From NCBI GenBank assembly GCA_036897095.1, contig JAYMSP010000599.1:1-46083 (forward strand): DNA of 46,083 nt, in the 5' to 3' direction. Under the pieces are notes generated by a model. The model did no database searches. It worked only from the letters and a program-made list of their open reading frames with translations, and was not told where the DNA came from. Numbering within the stretch: the first letter of the stretch is position 1; each line of letters begins with the position of its first letter. The DNA comes from Plantago elongata. Lineage: Eukaryota; Streptophyta; Magnoliopsida; Lamiales; Plantaginaceae. The position numbers and the translations under genes are program-made. This document shows, piece by piece, positions 43,693 through 46,083 of the stretch.

Positions 43693-45415
43693 TTAAGCAT
43701 CGATACAAGTTAATTCCTGAGGTCCTTCAACTTCTTTCTGAACCCGTTCAAGAAAGTCCAACATGTTTTCCAAGCTTTCTTCGTCTGTAGGTAAACGAAA
43801 TAATTCACGGGTTAGATATTTAATCTGCATGTCCCAAGATATAATAGAAAGTTGAAACTCTTAAACTAACTCAATGCAACACCACCATGAGTTGAAAGTT
43901 AGGTGTTACCAAATCTTGGAATTGTGTGGCCTCTAGGATGCCGGATCACCAGAGGGTCCACAAATGAGTCCAGGAGTTGGGTACCATACTCCTTCAAGAA
44001 ATCTTGGTCCCCTGCATTAAATCCAATTTACAACCGTCATTATTGAAGTTAAACTAAGAGAATAGTCAGAATTACATGTCGTATTTTAAGCCGGTAAGCT
44101 ATTATTTCATGGCATGTACCTAAGGATACGGACCAAAATAATAATAGCAGACTTAAAAAGGCATTAGTTCAGTCAATCCGCCTAGGACTGCAATCTACCA
44201 GAAAATACACCAAACTACATGCAAATTTGGGCACCAAACAATTCAAACTACCTACAAGGCTTGGCCAGAAAAGCCTTGATTAAATTAGTGGCTCAACTTG
44301 TCTGACCAAGCTAGCTGATGTCCAATGTTGAACTCCTAACACCAAGTACTTTTGTTAAATAGAAGAACCGGACAGTTGCATAACATTGGGGGAAATTTTC
44401 ATTGGTAAATCAGCCAAGGCTGCCAGCCCGAGGAGGCGAGGATGGTTTATTAAATACACGAACTGACGAAAACTATCAAAGAATTGACATTGGAGTTACC
44501 TAAGAAGTGAACGGATGGGCAATGAACTGGTGAGGAATATGCCTTGTCAGCTACAGATTGATTCCTGAACTTTGCTCCTCCAATTATCACCAAAAGTCCA
44601 ATCTTCGGTACCTTTGTAAGAGCTACACCCTGTTAAACACAACAAAAACAGTAAAGACCAGTTCTCTTTCTCTGTAAAACATACGAAAACAACGATTCTT
44701 CATAACTCACATTGGCTTGCAATCCAGGCAATCCACCAGCTAAAATTGCTCCCTGTATTACATTTTGAAACTCATATTAAAGATACCGAAAGCTCACTTT
44801 AAATCCCAGTGTATGGTTTAGCATGCAAGTATATCCCAAAGAACAAATGTTGACATTAGTTATTCATACACTGAGCAGATTACTACAATACTCCATCACA
44901 TTAATTTACATCTAATCAACACAATCAACGCGCACCAATCCGTCGAAATGCACGTAAAACAAGTACATTAGTACCTGAGAGAAACCAAGAAGGCCATCAA
45001 TTGGACCATGCTTGATAATACACTCTTCAATATAAGCAAGACACTCATCAAAGTTCAGGTACTCTGTAAATTCCTGAAACCAATTCATCCAGAACAAAAC
45101 CAACCCATGTCACAAAAATCCCAAAAGAATTGAAGAAACCAATCAAGTAGTATGTTGTAAAATCAAAAAAGCAACCTTGTTGAACTGGAACCACTCATAA
45201 TAAGGAGGGTCGAAAATGCCCTCAACATCAGATTTGCCTTGGCAAGGAAAAGGGGCGTCAACAAAGACAAGATCCAGTTGATCAAGAACAGATTGAGGCC
45301 ATTTGGTGGTGACTTGTTTCTTGATGATTTCTCCACTTGTTCGAAACCCGTGTAGGCATAGCAATCTCAGTTTCTTCTTGCTGGTGATTATCTCTGTTCC
45401 TCCTTCACTACCCAT
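43693..45415 (-). CDS. FSH1-type serine hydrolase (alpha/beta fold, OVCA2/FSH family)
   Basis: Six exons: 45176-45415, 44975-45073, 44711-44752, 44500-44629, 43910-44011 and 43693-43784. They give 234 aa with consistent phases. The start MGSEGG is chosen because KKLRLLCLHGFRTSGEI directly follows, the standard family N-terminus; a further in-frame ATG upstream lacks support. The conserved core reads FVDAPFPCQGKSDVEGIFDP and YYEWFQFNKEFTEY. The nucleophile Ser112 lies in GFSQGAIL, the probable acid Asp174 in GDQDFL, and His199 in RHPRGHTIPR, so the catalytic triad is complete. Close recalled relatives are plant proteins of the At4g24380 type, annotated as serine hydrolases or esterases with undefined natural substrates. 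No signal peptide is visible, so it is probably cytosolic. A TATATATA at 45548-45555 lies about 135 bp upstream. Confidence 0.92.
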
Positions 45416-46083
45416 AATAGTAATTGTGATAGAGTTGAAGAATGCCTGGTTGTTGGTTGGTCTGATTTGTGGCTCCGATTGTTTTGGAGAGATGATTTGA
45501 CACAATTTTGCAGTGGTGTGGTGAATTTGTGATTGTCGTGTGGTGGCTATATATAGGGCCATAGAGGTGTGAAAGTCACAGACAAAACAAGGTGCAGTTT
45601 TTCATTATTCTATTATTTGATTCTTTCACTTTTGGCGGAATCTTCTAAGAAGGTGTGCGTTTACACATTTTGACACGTGAAACGCGGCCATTCTTTCGTA
45701 TTTGCTCTCGTAAGCAACCCGGGCCAGAAAATAATTTTTTTCTACCCGATACTTCACTATATCTAATTTAAAATTTAAAATTAATTATTTTAAAATTTAA
45801 ATTAATAGATATAAAATATATTACATTTATAGAGATCATCGATACTTTTTCTAAGAATTTATAAAGTTACATTTCACAATAATTATTATAAATGTATATC
45901 TATTCACAAATCAGACATTTTAACTAATTTGTATTAGAAAATATTTATATTTAGATGAAAAGTATTTAATTATTATCGTTTTATACAAACATAATAAATT
46001 CAACCACTCCAAATGCATTTGTATGGATGTTTTAGAAGAAATAGACTATATTAATCGTTAAAAAATAAATTTTATTATATATA
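45416..46083. other. Upstream region of the FSH1-type gene and AT-rich window end
   Basis: It contains a probable TATA box (CTATATATAG, 45547-45556) and a G-box core CACGTG at 45674-45679, about 260 bp upstream of the start codon. Beyond about 45730 the sequence is very AT-rich with no recognised gene or repeat. Confidence 0.5.

Noticed and set aside
1..46083. CRISPR arrays, operons or a bacterial-type defence system
   Set aside because: All genes are intron-containing plant nuclear genes. No regularly spaced repeat array or polycistronic layout is present.

Overview
The window looks like nuclear DNA of a flowering plant, most likely a eudicot. It is AT-rich, its genes have many introns with GT-AG junctions, and short DNA transposons lie in introns and gaps. 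I rebuilt gene models by hand, following conserved protein sequence through splice sites and requiring matching phases. The species cannot be named from the sequence alone.

Layout, left to right: (1) 1-511, the end of a hAT-like element beside a decayed NB-LRR resistance-gene remnant (+). (2) 955-4993 (-), CIA1, a WD40 protein of cytosolic iron-sulfur assembly, 10 exons, 355 aa. (3) 6071-19379 (-), a LON substrate-binding-domain protein, 7 exons, 310 aa. Its fourth intron is about 8.5 kb and holds an intact intronless type I MADS-box gene (14645-15190, same strand), a truncated second copy of it (10485-10829), a tandem segmental duplication and a terminal-inverted-repeat element. (4) 20971-22369 (+), an RNF170-like RING gene broken by three separate reading-frame lesions. 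(5) 23194-25771 (-), a secreted GH28 polygalacturonase, 8 exons, 457 aa. (6) 28342-31694 (+), CBP20, the small subunit of the nuclear cap-binding complex, 8 exons, 250 aa, with an AT-AC U12-type intron. (7) 33502-43190 (+), the mismatch-repair gene MLH1, 16 exons, 735 or 739 aa, with a hAT-type insertion in one intron. (8) 43693-45415 (-), an FSH1-type serine hydrolase, 6 exons, 234 aa, convergent with MLH1.

The conserved genes (CIA1, LON, CBP20, MLH1, FSH1) are unrelated housekeeping functions that happen to be neighbours; nothing suggests a pathway cluster. The unusual biology is structural: a reproductive-type MADS gene nested in the giant intron of a LON-domain gene and being duplicated there, an RNF170-like gene that is decaying or badly assembled, and the minor-spliceosome intron of CBP20. 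I see no sign of an undescribed defence or enzymatic system.
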